Below, piece by piece: positions 11,201-22,418 of a stretch of DNA of 64,000 bases. Under the pieces are notes generated by a model. That model saw only the letters and a list, made by a program, of their open reading frames with translations. It was not told where the DNA came from and ran no database searches. The stretch's first letter is position 1, and every line of letters starts with the position of its first letter. A program made the translations under genes and the position numbers. The stretch comes from Phycomyces nitens (Eukaryota > Mucoromycota > Mucoromycetes > Mucorales > Phycomycetaceae), in NCBI GenBank assembly GCA_022702545.1, contig JAHRBC010000001.1, positions 8,432,001-8,496,000 of the forward strand, written 5' to 3'.

Positions 11201-11815
11201 ACCACTGGTTTCAGCCCATTCTTCCTGACCTATGGTCACGAACCTCGTCTTCCAGGTGACCCCTTGCGCCCATTCATGGACATGTCTATTCCCAACGATC
11301 CCACAATAATTTCTGACGGCGCTATCCCTTTTCTTTGTAAGCTTCAACAAGCTCGCATGGATGCTGATGCTCGAGTAGCCGTAAACAGTCAACAAGACAA
11401 GGAAAGATAGGACTCTATTATGAAACCGCACCAGTTTGCAATTGGTGAACACTTGTTGCTGCGACATGAGAACAAGTTTGGTCTGGAATACAACTGGATG
11501 GGGCCGTACATTGTTGTTGACAAGAACTTTGACAAGAACATATACAAGTTGGCTACTATGGAAGGTGTGCCTTATACTTCCTGGGTCTATGCCGATCGCC
11601 TCAAGATTGCTAAATCTGATGACTTTAAGAAGACATGGTATCATCCAACCCCTGCCCGTGCCCAGATGCGTCGTGACCTTGCCTTGGATGCCTCTTCTGC
11701 CTTGCCGTTTTCCCTTGTGGATTCCTTTGTGGTTGATCGAGGACTATCAACAGTTTTGGGAGGGGGTGATGTCGGACATTATTTTGATGAATCCATAAAA
11801 TCTGAAGATGATTAA
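8231..11815 (+). pseudogene. pol: Ty3/gypsy pol: protease-RT-RNaseH-integrase (five in-frame stops)
   Basis: One reading frame over 3.58 kb. The aspartic protease has [11 protein letters not shown] (about 8512-8544). The reverse transcriptase has [19 protein letters not shown] and the YLDD catalytic motif (9518-9529). RNase H starts at ETDTSDFG (about 9967). The integrase has an H-x-C-x-x-C zinc-binding region (GFGHAGEV ... CPQC), then HLDFIGELP, LTDRGANF, and a GPY/F-like C-terminus (NWMGPYIVVD). No chromodomain is seen. Stops are at 9413 (TAA), 9782 (TGA, at the Arg of the usual YYRxFI motif), 10838 (TAG, probably Trp), 11408 (TAG), and the natural end at 11813. The frame never shifts, so decay is by point mutation. 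The first ATG in frame is 8270. Confidence 0.9.
11758..11769 (+). promoter_or_regulatory. Polypurine tract of the Ty3/gypsy element
   Basis: GGGAGGGGGTGA directly precedes TGTCGGACATT, the probable start of the 3' LTR. In LTR elements such a tract primes plus-strand DNA synthesis. It lies inside the last codons of pol. Confidence 0.65.
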
Positions 11816-11900
11816 CCGCAGTACTTCTTTATGCGCAGTAACATCGTCCTGAGCATTAACTGCAGTACAATGTCTCTTCTTTTATTAAAATATCATATAA

Positions 11901-13112
11901 TAGCTACTGCAGATAATGTGCAGTATTAGTTAGAAAACTATATAAGATAACCAAAGTCATAACAATAAAAAGTATCTTTTATCCTCTCTTTGATTTTACG
12001 TATACTCCTGTTTCCCAAGTGGGATTGACCTTTTGGCTTTGTTATAGTAAAAGGAAGACCATCCCAGATCAGGAATGACATTTTGGATCTGGGTTGTTCT
12101 TCCAATGTTATAACACAGCCAATATTGGTCAAACCCACTGGGAATCATAAATGAGGATAGAAAGATAGATACTTTTTATTCAATGAAATATTGTTCTCTT
12201 TTATATCTTTTCTAAACCTACTCAGCCATCATAAATGTCTGTTTCAGTTTCTAATCTACTTTTGTTATAACTAATGTTTTCTAGCACTACAAAAGAAGGG
12301 CCATTTTAGTATACTGATATTTATAAAATTCTTGACTGAATGATAAAGATTTGATATAATATTTGCCAAATTTTTTAATATTAAATTTTTAGGATTCATT
12401 ATCTGAATGATTCCAATCAGTATACTGAAATGTCAAAGCACAAAAAACAAAAGGTGGGTTATTTTTTTTATGCTTTTTTTGTCACAAAAATTGGGGAGTT
12501 TCTTTTTTTTTGTCCCATATTTTCTAGCCCCGAAGGATTCAGTTCTTTAAATTACTTTATATAGGTTGCTCTTTTCAATATTAAAACAGTGTCCTCATAG
12601 GATTCAGTATGAATTCGGTATGAATTCATGGCAGATACAGGCCAAAGATGTAGTTTATAATAGTTTTTATTGGATAAAGAAAGCTTTCCTAATGATTTCT
12701 ATTCGTTCTCATCTCTACTCACTCCTACTTTTATTGCCTAATATGCTAGCCTTGCCCTTTTCTCAATTGGATAGGTATTCTTTTACTCATCCGGAGAATA
12801 TATGGGTTACCCTGGTCTACTAGACCCCCTACCTTCCTTTGTTACTTGCTGCGGCACTGCTTATGTGGGTGTTTGTTTTCTTTTTTAAAAAAAAGAGAGT
12901 GGCTAGATAATTTTTATGGGTGTATTTTAGCAGACTGTAAAATAATTTGAATGGAACAGCAATACTTACATTGGTATTTATATTGAGAAAACTTGAATAC
13001 TTTGATAAATGGTATAGAAAATTTTGGTAATATCTACTAAGAATATGTCAGGCAAATAATATAAACGTTGAGTGGTTATATACTTACTTGGTAATCAGTG
13101 TAATGGGCGCAA
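11901..13112. other. A+T-rich stretch without a recognisable gene
   Basis: Apart from the foldback repeat I see no conserved protein. CACTACAAAAGAAGG at 12284 resembles the terminus of the CACTA-type element at 54778, but no matching right end was found. A short inverted pair AGTATACTG / CAGTATACT lies near 12309 and 12416. The open frame at 12566-12823 shows no family motif. Confidence 0.4.
12012..12144. repeat. Foldback (inverted repeat) element, about 133 bp
   Basis: Two arms of about 58 bp pair imperfectly: TTCCCAAGTGGGATTGACC at the left and GGTCAAACCCACTGGGAA at the right, with inner blocks such as GGAAGA...CCCAGATC against GATCTGGG...TTCTTCC. The transcript would form a long hairpin. 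It could be a small MITE inserted in, or a structured part of, the 3' LTR region of the gypsy element; no target duplication is certain. Confidence 0.6.
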
Positions 13113-13400
13113 TGTTAGGAACTGATCCAAGCAGACAAGGCAAGAGACAGAAAACAGGAGGTTCAAGGATAAGTTATTTAATAAAAGACGTTGTTCACTT
13201 GATCTTTCTACGATCAAGCTCTACTGGTATTTATATGTTTTCTAGCTAGGATAAATATATGTCTAAATATAATGATTGGTAACTGTGGCGGGTGGGTGTA
13301 CAAGAAAGGAAAGTCTAAAGATAGCTATAATGTATTGGTCTTCTAGCTAGTGTCCATTTCAGGAGTGTGGCACGAAGGCTATTAGGAACCAATCCTAACA
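13113..13400 (-). repeat. Solo LTR of the chromodomain-type gypsy family
   Basis: 288 bp, TGTTAGGAACTG...CCAATCCTAACA. It matches the LTR at 52490-52776 (same orientation), next to a chromodomain integrase, and inversely the solo LTR at 43121-43408. It is flanked by CGCAA on the left and TGCAA on the right, a 5-bp target duplication with one C-to-T change. A solo LTR forms when the two LTRs of an element recombine and delete the interior. Confidence 0.85.
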
Positions 13401-13501
13401 TGCAATGGGCACAATGGCCGACCAGATGAAGAATATTTCGATTATATCTATTAGATAATAGATTAGTAAAGTGATATAGGGGCTGAAAGGTTGTATACTT
13501 A

Positions 13502-14572
13502 CACTGCAAAAATGGTGTTAAATCAATCATTAATTGTGGGGTGTTATTATCAATAACAGTATATGAAAAATTGCAACTCAGGAAAAATCCTTTGGTTAGT
13601 ATCATTGACAGATATATGCATGTCTTATTGGTTAGATAGATTACGGAGTACCTGCAAGTAATAAGAAAACTATAAAGAAACTGGCAATAAACTACAACTA
13701 TTCTATACTCTCTTTTGATATAAATTCTAAAAAATGTTTGCCATTCCCAATGCTAATGAAGTTGAATGCCGATGCTCAAAATGCATTTGCAATCCTGCTG
13801 GCTACATGATCGCTGACAAACGAACTGCCAAGCGTCATGCTCAGAGTGACAAAGACAAAGAATTAGATAGAAATATCAATAGTAAATAAAATGGCTATTA
13901 TATAGTGTGGGCTATAATATTAATAATATTTTAAATAGTCTTGCCTGTCCAACAAAGCAGTGTTGATGCAGACATGGAAGCAATTGAATTTGAAGAGGAC
14001 ATTGAATGTACATAGTATTTTATTTTTTATACCCAATATGCACTTTACTCATACTCAGTTCCAATATATGACAATTACTCTAATGATATACCATCATACA
14101 TGGAATATCCCAATGTGTTCTTACCTCTTTCAGCCGAAGATTCTCTTTTTGGAACAGATGAGCTCCAGGAAGAATACTCATCTGAGCATGAATCCTCTGA
14201 TGAAGATGCCGAGGAAGAAGAGGCCAAGCAGAGTGAAGGTCAGCAATAAGCAAAAGTCTTGATAGTGCCTTTGAATAAATAAAGATATTAATATTTAATT
14301 ATCATTAATACTCACAGAGAATTCAGCCAATCTTCCTGAAGATCCATGGCATCGATTGATAGCCATCTTCATTGTCATGTTCATTTCTTCCTTTGTTGTT
14401 GATGAGGGTGCCGTGATATTGATTTCCTTCATTAATGCAATCCTTGAGCATTATGGGGAAAGCTTCAGACTCCCAACGAGTATCCCTGGTTTAAAGAAGA
14501 TGACTGGGTATAGTGCAATGACAAGTGGTGTGTCAACATTTGTTGCATGCAGTGATTGTCGGTTGAATGAAG
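13502..14572 (+). mobile_element. Tnp2-type CMC transposon, copy Y (truncated)
   Basis: Left terminus CACTGCAAAAATGG preceded by TTA, like element E (CACTGCAAAAATCA at 45528). The next 150 bp also resemble E (a shared ...ATTATCAATAA... stretch, then CTCAGG-AAAATC). The transposase gene follows on the plus strand and stops matching the family after about 14570. No right end or accessory gene is attached. Confidence 0.7.
13734..14572 (+). pseudogene. Tnp2 transposase, copy Y (N-terminal fragment)
   Basis: Exon 1 from ATG 13734 encodes the Cys/His finger (V-E-C-R-C-S-K-C ... K-R-H-A-Q). Acidic exons follow (S-S-D-E-D-A-E-E-E-E near 14195), with donor GTCAGC at 14240 and an acceptor ACTCACAG near 14319. 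The main exon begins N-L-P-E-D-P-W-H-R-L-I-A-I-F and runs to a V-A-C-S-D-C motif, after which the sequence diverges, with a stop at 14599. All catalytic motifs are missing. The spliced start of the main exon agrees with copy E (N-L-P-Q-D-P-W-H), which helps place the intron. Confidence 0.75.
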
Positions 14573-14917
14573 GTTGCCGGGGTTTTCGGACCCAGATTTA
14601 AGTACCGATTTGTTAGTTATATCAATGAATATTCAAATTCAAGATAACATTTTTAATGCAAATGTGACTAGTTTTTAATTTTCTATCCAATAATATAATT
14701 TATTTTTATTTTGGTATTTTCTCTATGAATATTACTCCTATTTTAATAAAAGTTATATCATTTGTTCTGAAATTTTTTTGTGATCAATATCAATATATAA
14801 CAAGCATATAATATTTTGTCAGAAAAACTATCAATAGACTATAATAAAAAGTTAAATTAACAAACCGTATTTTGTGCTGCTTATATATATAAAAAATTAA
14901 AAATTACTAAATTATAA
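14573..14917. other. Unassigned A+T-rich stretch
   Basis: Starts with TTGAATGAAGGTTGCCGGGG, which matches nothing else I can place, and then is A+T-rich. It separates the truncated Tnp2 Y from the Plavaka-like element. I see no gene. Confidence 0.3.
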
Positions 14918-17071
14918 CTACACACCCAGGAAGTTTCGTTACCTTTTATAGTAAAAATTCCTCTCCCAGCCAATTAGATAACTCAAAATGGTGGAAATTC
15001 AATTTTTTTTTGAAAAATCTGCGTTTCAAACACAAGAATCGATTGAAGCCACGACAGAATTTTTTTTCATCCAATAAAATAACATCGGAACTTCGGTTGC
15101 AAAAATGAGTTACCATAAAGGCAAAATGGAATTTATTTTATTTTTATAAGTTGTTTTTGTGTGACAATGCCCACCAGAAGGTGCCAAACTTGCTGGTGTT
15201 GATTAAATTAAAGTGATCAGATCTTCTTGAAATGTCAAGCATTTCTATGAACTGACAATCTGTTTCTCTAATAATTGATTTTGTCTCCAGCAGTTTTTTG
15301 GCGTACAGATTTCCACCGCGATCTTTTCTGCAAGTGTGATAGACACTAAGGCTTGCATCTTCATCACTGGATGGGCGAAATCTGGTGACTTGGCCTTGAT
15401 CACACCATAGAGCGTATTCAATGATGGTGTAAACACCATTTGTACTGTCAAACTTGGCGACCTCTCCAATAAGCAGGTTGTTGCTGCTGTTTTTAAAGAT
15501 GCCAGCGGATCCAACCTTCATCGTTTTCTCATTGTCATCATTGTCAGCAAAGTCTCTTATTGTCGAGCCAAAGGAAGCAGAACTTTCAAGAACTTTGTGA
15601 GAAGCTTTGACAGGATTGACAATGTCCGCCACCGACCAAGAACCACCACTCAGGATATGATAAGCCATCATTCTTTTTGCGAAAGCAACAGCAACATCTT
15701 TAGAAGGATTATGTCTATTCGTCCGGAAAAGACACTCTCTGATAAACTTATTGAATTGCTCACCCTTTTCTGTTTCGTAGAAAATTGGGGAGCCAAAACG
15801 ATAAATGTCATCGACAAGATGATGCATAATATGCATTTTGCTGGAATTATAGATGCTGTGACCTGATCTTGTTGGACGTTTCTGTTTGATGAAGGCATTG
15901 TGATATAACACGGAAAGACGAAGATCATTGTATGTCGATGCAATTTGTTTCAGGTACAGATTTGAGTTGGACTTGATTCTACTGACATAGGAAAGCGAAG
16001 CCAACTTGCCCAGGTTTTCAAAACATGCTTTTATCAGCATGATTCCTTCGTCAGGTCTAATCTCTCCAGAGTCAATCAATTGATTCAACAAAATTGGAAT
16101 TTGCTGGACAAGAATTTTGTAGTCTCTGCCCAAGAAAGAACTGTGTAAGCGAAGAGAGGAACGAAGTCTTCTTGAGAAACCATTTGAAATATATCCATGG
16201 AGTCTTGATTCTAATATGCTTTTCTCGGCAGGTTTCAGATGATCTCCGAGTAGACATTTCACTAAAGCTTTGCCTACACCAAGCATAATTGTATGAAGAA
16301 GCTCAATGGGGCAGTCCTTCATTGTATCAAAAGACTTTAGCTTCAGCAAAGCTTGGCCACCAACAAGTTTATAGCCTGCGTCAGCATCTACCAACAACGT
16401 CTTATCTCCACCGGAAGCCACATACTGAGCATGCATTTGAGCAACAACATCTTCGGATCTTGGAGTACAATGATAGTCGCTACCATCTACTGTTCCCGGT
16501 GTCTTCAGCTCCCAAACACACTTGCGACAAGGCATCTTCGATATTGCACCACGACTTGAAGCAATTTCTGAATGGCGGGCATTATCAGCAGTGATAAACT
16601 GTAGTGGAGCAACAACGACGACACCCTCACCACTAGGCAAAAGCATTTCGACTCCTTTTTCCAACAAAACAAGATCATCGACAATTGCAGGGAGCATCTG
16701 CATTGCGGACAGCAAATGATCAGTACATATGAATGCAGTGTTTTGAAGGGCATGCCTTTCGGAAAGAGGTAAGGCAGCAGGAACCATAATCCAACTATCA
16801 AACTTGTTGTGCTTTTTTGTTCGGTTTCCACTCATATCATCAGTAAAGAAATTCAAAGGAATTACTTTCACGGGCATGAATTGACGAGCGGGAGACAGAG
16901 AAGGACGTTTGAGCGGGTTTGGTTTGGTGATTTTACTCATAATGGTGGTAGATATGGCATGAAGATCAGGATTACCAAGAACATTACTTTCAAAGTTCAA
17001 GGACAATGTTCACTACGGCGGAAGGACCGGTAGCTGTGCCGAAAACGGTAGCATAACTACCGTTTTTTATG

Positions 17072-17690
17072 ATTTTTGAGCACTTTATCTCCGCAGATTG
17101 TGGTTGAAAGGTAATGTCATCGATGCCGATTCATAAAAGTCGCATGGAATGTCTTTTCATCAGGCAATGAGGTAGTTGTAGTACCATAGAAAGGGCTCGT
17201 AAGTTTTTAGGCAACGTTATTTATTGAAATGAGCATTTTATTTGGTGTTAACGATGTTGCGCATTTTTGAGAAAAATAATTTTTCGCCTGTGTGAACAAA
17301 ACGGTAGCATAACTACCGTTTTTTGAAACCAATTTTTTGTTTTTGATATTATTAGCCATTTTATTTTATTTTATATGACATTAATATTTATTAGAGCACT
17401 TTATCTCCGCAGATTGTGGTTGAAAGGTAATGTCATCGATCCCGAATCATAAAAGTTGCATGGAATGTCTTTTCATCAGGCAATGAGGTAGTTGTAGTAC
17501 CATAGAAAGGGCTCGTAAGTTTTTAGGCAACCTTGTTTATTGAAATGAGCATTTTATTTGGTGTTAAAGATGTTGCGCATTTTTGAGAAAAATAATTTTT
17601 CGCCTGTGTGAACAAAACGGTAGTTATGCTACCGTTTTTTTGAAACAATTTTTTTGTTTTTGACATTATTAGCCATTTTATTTTATTTTA
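17072..17690. repeat. Duplicated subterminal unit of copy I
   Basis: About 310 bp (starting near GCACTTTATCTCCGCAG and ending in an ACGGTAG hairpin) occurs twice in tandem, at about 17080-17390 and 17394-17690. Copy III has one unit. The spread of hairpin motifs suggests transposase-binding sites (inference). Confidence 0.75.
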
Positions 17691-17736
17691 TTTGGTATTG
17701 ATATTTATAAAGAAAGAAAAAAGAAAAAGAAAATTT

Positions 17737-18830
17737 TTATAAAGTGGCAAGATTACCCCTGGTCACATGCAGATTGTCATTAAACACATAATATGATGCA
17801 ATGATAAAGAACTGATTACTACTCGGAGGGTACTGGATGAGCCCAACTTGATGCTGAATGTCATCCACATTAACAGCATATTTTGGCTGGGTTGTTTGTC
17901 CAGTTGAGCTGTGTGACCGCCGTATTACGATTGGCACAGATGAGTCATGGGCTGCTGTACCATGCTCTTTCATCACTTCAACGAATGCCAGAAAGTGCGG
18001 TGTGCCATCAACCTCTTTATGCTCAAAATAAAATTCCACGGTGCCAACAAACCAGCTTTGAATAGTTATATTGCGACGGCTAGATAAAAATATAAAAAAT
18101 GCGAGTGATCTCTATTTTGTATTTTGACTAATACCAATACTCACTTTCTGTATGGACAGGTGAACATCACATGATGATTGCCACGTCTGGTCTCGTTTTT
18201 TATTCTTCGGTACATACATGAAGAATGTACGGTTGAATTTTTCCAAAGACAAGAAGCAACAACAATCGTCGGGTCATCAAGTTCAATACTGTCCATACCA
18301 CTGTTTCGCACATAGTACTTTGCCAAAGTATTCTTGACAACAGGGCTGCTGACACCTTCCAAGTCATCATCATTCAAACTGGCATGTCAGTTGAATGGCT
18401 CCCATAGCTGGGCAGCACTTACACCATCTGGAAGATCTAAGAAACTTGCTTCATTATATGTGGACGGCTGACTTGTACTAGGATAATTCTGAGAGCTGTT
18501 TGCTGAACTGACAAAGCTATGAACAGCAAAGCGCTCAACAAGCAAACTGGCATTTCTACCGCCCTTCAAGTTTGACGTGATAAGCTTGGAGTATACTCTA
18601 ATTACTTTTTCCATGGGTAGGTAAGACATTATTTGACTAATAATAGCAACAGCAGCAAAGACACTTCTTGGTCAATGATGACAAAATCAATGTACCTGTC
18701 ATCAATGATTGTGGCCAGTGAGGCACGGCTAGGACAATAGCACTCCACATTTACAAGTGCAAAAGAATGTGGTGTGCCAAGAATCTTCTTCAAGACACCT
18801 TTAAGAGTGCAAACCAGACTTGTAAGAGAA
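17737..18830 (-). pseudogene. C-terminal part of a DUF4218-like CMC transposase (copy I)
   Basis: Minus-strand pieces read V-E-C-Y-C-P-S-R (18830-18665), then S-Y-L-P-M-E-K-V-I-R-V-Y-S-K (18629 on), D-G-V-S-A-A-Q-L-W-E-P-F-N, then L-W-K-N-S-T-V-H-S-S-C-M-Y-R-R-I-K and, after an intron, H-D-S-S-V-P-I-V ... G-N-L-A-T-L. Recalled style: C-terminal halves of large CMC transposases in Mucoromycota. The P-M-E-K/R-x-I-x-V-Y-S-K stretch corresponds in position to the S-F-E-R-Y-N-G motif of the Tnp2 proteins here. A TGA at 18387-18389 interrupts it; the catalytic N-terminal half is gone. The minus-strand orientation agrees with copy II. Confidence 0.6.
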
Positions 18831-18839
18831 AAATAGCAG

Positions 18840-19920
18840 AGAACAGCCAGGCAAGTTTATTAATTAACAAACATTTGAATATACATTATAATTAATACAA
18901 TATTTTTATTATGTTATAGCAGGAAAGAGCAAGCAGTTCTTTTCTTTCGGAAGATGAGGTATTTCAAACGGATGACGAGGCTGAATCCCCAATCATGACA
19001 GATGTACTATAAGTTAGAGCTTTTTGTTGCTCATCTATTCTCAATTTAATATTAATATAATATTTCTACTGTTTGATATAGGTTTACACCACTAGGAATG
19101 AGCAATGAGCCTTCATCTAAGAGAAACAGACTAAGTCTTTAATATTCTTTAGGCTGCTCTTATTGGTTCTCTCATATTTTTAGTATATGTTTTAGCGCAC
19201 TTTTTCTTTTCCTCTTTTCCTTTAGCTGTTTTATCTTTGCTTTGGTCCTCTCCTTTGAAATAAAATCGAATAACTCTCCATCACGTAAGATTGCCACCTT
19301 AATAAATGCCCGATTGGCATCTTGTATACCACATCTTCAGCTCTGTTGTTTTTAATCTAGGAATGAAACACACATCTCGCCCTTTTTCAAGCACCAAAAA
19401 AAATGAAATTTTTTTATAGCTGTATTACACCGAGGTTAGTTTATATTTCTTTTCTTTTCTTTGCTCTACTTTTTGAAATAAAACTAAATGACCCTCCCTT
19501 ATGTAAGGTTGTCAATTACATAAACATCTGATTGGAATCTTGTATACCACATCTTCAGCTCTGCTATCTTTAATCAAGGAATGAAACACTCATCTCATAA
19601 TTTTTCAGACACTAAAAAAAGGTGAAAATTTTTTACAGCTATATTACACTAAAGTTTGTCGTTCCCCACCTCCCCACCTGGGAATCTCTGTAGAATATGC
19701 ATATTGTTTTCTTAATGATGTACTCATTCTGCCAACTACCATTATATTCGAATTAGTTTTAAATCTTATGAGCTGACTTTACAGCAATATATTTTCTATG
19801 GTAAGAATATTATAATATGTTTACACTCTTTAATTAATCATATTGCGCATTCTCTATTCTCCTTCTACTGCATCTAGTATTTACATCTGTACGTTTCATA
19901 TAGTGGCATTAATTCAAGAG
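18840..19920. other. Interior of copy I without a clear gene
   Basis: A plus-strand reading near 18660-19010 (C-G-x-x-G-T-A-R-T-I, then an acidic S-E-D-E-V-F-Q-T-D-D-E-A-E tail after a possible GC-AG intron) also exists in copy II, but its first part overlaps the minus-strand transposase, so I do not call it a gene. The rest is A+T-rich, with a duplicated stretch around CTTGTATACCACATCTTCAG (19320 and 19540). Confidence 0.35.
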
Positions 19921-20225
19921 ATGCTTGGTATACCGATTAACAAGCACAATATATACTGGTATGCTATCCAAAACAATATGCTTGGTTTATTTGATCGCTT
20001 CATTCTCTGACCACAATATCTTTATAGCAATTGATGAAGACCAAAGGCCTTCCAAGTCATGACAGTGATTCACAACAAGATGCTCGGCACGCTGATTAAC
20101 AAGCACAATATATACTGGTATGCTACCCAAAACAATATATTCGGTTTATTTGATTGCTTCATTCTCTGACCACAATATTTTTATAGCAATCGATGAAGAC
20201 CAAAGGCCATCCAAGTCATAACAAC
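19920..20225. repeat. Tandem repeat inside copy I (two units)
   Basis: Two units of about 130-170 bp, each running from AAGATGCT-like sequence through ATATACTGGTATGCTA and TTTATTTGATTGCTTCATT to GATGAAGACCAAAGG. Copy II carries three units at 39426-39895, so unit number differs between copies. Confidence 0.8.
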
Positions 20226-21174
20226 ATGTTGTTGGCATCGTGTATAGATTGAGTAAAAGGTTTGTACCATATACGTTTTATAATATTAAATAGTATTTGC
20301 TTTTGGTGTTTCTATATTATTATTATATATATTTTAATATTATTTGAAATAAATCGAAATTATAATAAAAAATAAACCATTATTTCAAATAAATGGCAGT
20401 AAAAAAAGAATGGGTGCTAGTATATAAAGTAATATAAAAGAGAGGCTATAGTATATAAAGAAACGATTTTGGTTGGATAAAAAAACGGTAGCTGTGCCTA
20501 TTCCTGCCTCATAACTACCCTTTTTTTTCGCACTAAAAAAACGGTAACAGCTACCGAAATCGCCTTATACAGAGTCTTTACTACCGTTTTTTTTGGTGGG
20601 AAAAAACGGTAGTAATGCTACCAAAACGGTAGTTAGCTACCGTTTTTTCCGCCGTAGTGGTTTCAGGACAATTGCAAGCAATGTTTGAAATTTTCCTAGT
20701 TTCGACAGAAGTTTTCTCAGGCATATTGTGGAGGTAGAGCTTATTATCGACAGTGACAACTTGATAACCCTCAGCCATAACAGTTGAATGATTCAGTGTA
20801 TAGAATCTGTCCACAATCATTTGCATCCGACACTGGAAAAAGTATACGATTTTATGGTGGAGAAATATCTGTAGTATTAAAGTACCATCATCGATTTATT
20901 GTTATTTCAATCTATATTTCTCCACCATACAAATATGAATGATACTATAGGGAATGACGCCTGGTCTATCAGAGAAATAGGTCTTTAGTTCCGCTTGAAA
21001 AACCTTTGATACCCCCCAACTTTTCTGTTATTAAAGAGGTCTAGTTTATTTTATATTTCGTGTCGAGTAAGCCTATTATTTATTGTATTTTGTGCCATAT
21101 AAAGCTAATCGCAATATCGCGATTTACAATCTATTCATATCCTTTACTTTTAACCTCAGTAACTCATCTCTTTA

Positions 21175-21312
21175 GGCTGAAAAGCAAAGGGAAATAGTGT
21201 CTTTAGACTGAAAATCAAAGGGAAATAATGTCTTTAGACTGAAAAGCAAAGGGAAATAATGTCTTTTAGACTGAAAAGCAAAGGGAAATAATGTCTTTTA
21301 GACTGAAAAGCA
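21175..21312. repeat. 32-bp minisatellite near the end of element A
   Basis: About 4.5 units of a 31-33 bp sequence centred on GACTGAAAAGCAAAGGG followed by AAATAATGTCTTT. The same array is in B (about 53805-53940). Its subterminal place suggests a binding-site array for an element protein (inference). Confidence 0.8.
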
Positions 21313-22418
21313 CCGTATCATACGTTTACATACAAGCCTCATTTGTTGATTTTTAAAAAATAAATTGTTTTTTATTTATTTTTTATTTATTTAATATATA
21401 TATTTCTAGATGAATGCTCTAATCATATAATAATAATATATATGCTATTTCTAGAGTATTGTTTGATATTTTGCATCTAGCAAGACCAACAAGTTCCTAC
21501 CTGATAGATATTGGGTACTGTCTTGGAGAAGAATGGTGCTATTTAATAGTAATAGGAGCAAAGATTAATTAAATAATCGTAGTGGATCAAATTATTTGCT
21601 GTTGTACTTACAATGTTGATATCGTGAGTAGATGGACTACTTGATAGATTCATGAGAATATCTCAGCATATTAGCTGTCAGTTGAGATTGTCTAAGAATT
21701 GTAAAGTTATTAGTATTCTAGATATTCATATATACTATATTATCAGCGGTTTTCTTACCTGTGTGATTGTTTGTTCAGGCATGCGGATGAGATTCTTAAT
21801 ATATCTAATAGAGAATAGAACATAGTTATATATGTATAAGTAAAGAGATATATATAATTTGTAATAATATAATAGCTTACCATGATGTTTGATTACAAGA
21901 TTGAGTGACATGCAAAGCCGTGATGACTGGAGGCATCAAGTCATTAGTAAAGAGAAGCTTTGAGCAAATATTATTTTATGTTATTAAACCATGTAAAATG
22001 ACCAAAGAGAAGAAGCTTGTTGATGATCTGTAAAGATAATGGCAAAATTATTAAGTAATTACATAAAATAATAAGAATAAAATAATTACCAGTATGTGTA
22101 TAAGAGCAAGAGGCAAAAGAGAAAGAACAAAAAATAATTTGAGTTCCAAGGTGGTTTACCCCTAAAAAAAGTGCGGTCTCTAAAATCAATAATCCCAAAA
22201 ACATAATATAATCGTCATTTTCATTTTACAGTTAGACGCTTTATTTAATCAATAAAAGACACTAATTAGTTTTAAGCAAGTCATTGTAAAATATGATTAT
22301 ATATTGTAGAATAAACATCAGTAACAGTTCATTATACTTCTTTACTTGTAAGAAACATTATAATATCATAAAGATAAAATATTAATAATTGTCATTTAAA
22401 CATTTATTCATATAGAAA
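21313..22418. other. Non-coding left arm of element A
   Basis: A+T-rich with no protein match; it corresponds to 53941-54777 plus 56524-56736 and 62048-62105 in B. Probably the subterminal region and the promoter of the accessory gene. Confidence 0.5.

Larger units (their letters stand above)
7114..11900 (+). mobile_element. Ty3/gypsy LTR retrotransposon (decayed, 5' LTR missing)
   Basis: Gag then pol in the order protease, reverse transcriptase, RNase H, integrase, which defines Ty3/gypsy. The 3' LTR probably begins TGTCGGACATT at 11770, right after a polypurine tract. At the 5' side only 26 bp of LTR-like sequence (TGTTGGACATT... at 7114) precede the gag start, so the rest of the 5' LTR, the primer-binding site and the leader are absent. 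The right boundary is not determinable without a second LTR; 11900 is nominal. Frames are otherwise intact; six in-frame stops make it inactive. Confidence 0.85.
17011..20659 (-). mobile_element. CACTACGGCGG-family CMC element, copy I
   Basis: Termini CACTACGGCGGAA (17011) and TTCCGCCGTAGTG (20659) flanked by GTT on both sides, the 3-bp duplication typical of CACTA-type elements. Subterminal hairpins built from ACGGTAG/CTACCGT lie at both ends (near 17040-17060, 17300-17322, 17618-17638 and 20490-20650). It holds only the C-terminal part of a transposase, so it is a deleted, non-autonomous copy (3649 bp). It is inserted in the Plavaka-like gene. Copies II and III are the other family members in the window. 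Confidence 0.9.

Noticed and set aside
18660..19010. Plus-strand reading with C-G-x-x-G-T-A-R and an acidic tail, also in copy II
   Set aside because: Its first part overlaps the minus-strand transposase, copy I has a stop in it, and similarity between copies follows from overall DNA identity.
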